The notes beneath the pieces are model-generated. The model ran no database searches, was not told the DNA's origin, and worked only from the letters and a program-made list of their open reading frames with translations. Source: Chitinophaga solisilvae (lineage in GTDB: Bacteria > Bacteroidota > Bacteroidia > Chitinophagales > Chitinophagaceae). Taken from it: 64,000 nucleotides of DNA. Of this stretch, positions 62,972 through 64,000 are shown in pieces. Each line of letters starts with the position of its first letter. Position 1 is the first letter of the stretch. Made by a program: the position numbers and the translations under genes. The stretch is from positions 186,001 to 250,000 of the forward strand of contig NZ_JAABOK010000002.1 of NCBI RefSeq assembly GCF_009928525.1, written 5' to 3'.

Positions 62972-63418
62972 TTATTCAGATACTACTTCGAACTCCATTT
63001 CGGTTTCGTTGCCTTTACCGAAATCCAGGCGTGCTTTGTAAGTACCTAATTCTTTTACATCATCAATGATGTGGATACGGCGACGGTCAATTTCGTAACC
63101 TTTCTGCTCTTTAATTGCACGGGCAATCTGAACACCGGTAACGCTACCGAAGATTTTACCGGAAGTACCGGTTTTAGCGCCGATCTTAACAGGAGATGCT
63201 TTCAGCACTTCCACTACTTTCGCAATTTCAGCCAGCAGTTTCTCTTCTTTCACTTTCTGCACTTTCAGGCGCTCCTGCAGTTGCTTCATGTTGGAAGGGC
63301 TAGCCTCTACCGCAAACTTCTGAGGAATCAGGAAGTTTCTGGCGTAACCATTTTTTACGTTAACCAGTTCATTCTTCTGACCCAGGTTATCTACGTCTTG
63401 TATTAAGATAATTTGCAT
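62972..63418 (-). CDS. rplI: Ribosomal protein bL9
   Basis: 148 residues. MQIILIQDVDNLGQKNELVNVKNGYARNFLIP fits the L9 N-terminal RNA-binding domain; a long central helix and the C-terminal domain (GKIFGSVTGVQIARAI, DRRRIHI) follow. It is the last gene of the ribosomal operon. Confidence 0.96.
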   Translation of the reverse strand: MQIILIQDVDNLGQKNELVNVKNGYARNFLIPQKFAVEASPSNMKQLQERLKVQKVKEEKLLAEIAKVVEVLKASPVKIGAKTGTSGKIFGSVTGVQIARAIKEQKGYEIDRRRIHIIDDVKELGTYKARLDFGKGNETEMEFEVVSE

Positions 63419-63424
63419 AACTTC

Positions 63425-63700
63425 TTACTTTAAAAGGTCAGTAACATAAGGCAATAAAGCCATTTGACGAGCTTTCTTAATAGCCTGGGCTACTTTACGC
63501 TGAAATTTCAGGGAGTTACCTGTAATACGACGTGGTAACATTTTACCCTGGTCGTTCAAAAATTTCTTTAAAAACTCACCGTCTTTGTAATCTACGTACT
63601 TGATGCCCATTTTCTTGAAACGGCAGTATTTCTTCTGACGTTTCTCGGTTTTTACGGCTGTTAAGTACTTGATTTCCTGTTTTTTTGGTTTAACTGCCAT
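63425..63700 (-). CDS. rpsR: Ribosomal protein bS18
   Basis: 91 residues. The core [36 protein letters not shown] and [12 protein letters not shown] is classical S18. A basic N-terminal extension of about 20 residues precedes it. It lies 6 bases upstream of rplI. Confidence 0.96.
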   Translation of the reverse strand: MAVKPKKQEIKYLTAVKTEKRQKKYCRFKKMGIKYVDYKDGEFLKKFLNDQGKMLPRRITGNSLKFQRKVAQAIKKARQMALLPYVTDLLK

Positions 63701-63705
63701 AATTT

Positions 63706-64000
63706 TTAAGCTTCAGTGGTTTTAGATTCAGCATTTACACCATGTCTCTTGCGACCGTTATACTCAACAGCGTATTTGTCGAGCGCAGTGATCATGTGGC
63801 GTAATACATTTTCATCACGGTTAAGCTGGATTTTCAGCTTCTCATTGAGGTCGGATGGCGCAGTGTACTCCAGAACAACATACATTCCTGTAGTTTTTTT
63901 CCGGATAGGATACGCCAGTGATCTTAATCCCCAGGGATTTTCGTGCGTAATTTCTCCGCCGTTATCTTTAATGATATCAGCGAATTTTTTCTGAGCCGCT
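63706..64000 (-). CDS. rpsF: Ribosomal protein bS6 (C-terminal 98 codons; start outside window)
   Basis: The minus-strand frame is open to the window edge. [20 protein letters not shown] and [15 protein letters not shown] with [20 protein letters not shown] match S6. The stop at 63706-63708 is 5 bases before the rpsR start, completing the standard rpsF-rpsR-rplI order. Confidence 0.95.
   Translation of the reverse strand, partial: AAQKKFADIIKDNGGEITHENPWGLRSLAYPIRKKTTGMYVVLEYTAPSDLNEKLKIQLNRDENVLRHMITALDKYAVEYNGRKRHGVNAESKTTEA

Overview
The window comes from a bacterium of the phylum Bacteroidota, most likely Chitinophaga or a close relative in Chitinophagaceae. This rests on a SusC/SusD pair controlled by an ECF sigma factor and FecR, SusC with an STN domain, a large RHS protein pair of the type common in Chitinophaga, a complete 14-gene complex I operon with an unusually short NuoG, and promoters matching the Bacteroidota pattern TTTG-N19-TAnnTTTG (clearest before purA and nuoA). 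No tRNA or rRNA gene, CRISPR array, transposase or integrase was recognised.

Layout. 1-15.4 kb is mostly housekeeping: the end of a GH29 alpha-L-fucosidase, an orphan OmpR-type regulator, a bifunctional RelA/SpoT enzyme, purA, a very acidic small protein, pabB, a TIGR01777-type epimerase, two unknown exported or membrane proteins, purQ, and a DsbD system with a second, separate DsbD N-terminal domain. 15.5-25.4 kb is an accessory polymorphic-toxin locus: an RHS-like partner, a 1476-residue RHS protein ending in what looks like a PIN-type nuclease, an abutting zinc-ribbon gene (candidate immunity), then AT-rich DNA with remnants of RHS core, immunity-like genes and a regulator. 25.5-30.6 kb holds hisS with a low-molecular-weight phosphatase, a small membrane protein, a PstS-like lipoprotein and a TPR protein. 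30.8-44.4 kb is nuoA-N, with an extra small membrane protein gene between nuoE and nuoF. 44.5-50.1 kb has an orphan MacB-type permease, a GntP permease/RidA/D-threonine-aldolase-like cluster suggesting D-amino-acid use, and a cytochrome P450. 50.1-59.8 kb (minus strand) is a glycan-use locus: sigma factor, FecR, SusC, SusD and a GH20 hexosaminidase. 59.8-64 kb has lipoproteins, a rhomboid protease, a two-gene unit of a 52-residue protein plus a DUF6169-like protein, and the rpsF-rpsR-rplI operon, truncated by the window edge.

The most unusual non-coding signal is a set of long, nearly perfect inverted repeats at gene ends (1846-2055, 4352-4474, 7695-7839, 44396-44501, a decayed copy at 52497-52611, and fragments at 36991-37018 and 42930-42985). 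Their arms are built from short reiterated words (TTACGAA or TTATTTGAGATTT), differ between copies, yet remain complementary within each copy. Most share a tip word close to GCGAAGA. They look like a modular palindromic repeat family that I cannot match to a named one. The best candidates for new protein biology are the RHS-PIN toxin with its cassette graveyard, the small nuo-embedded membrane protein, and the perfect hairpin that covers the pabB start codon.
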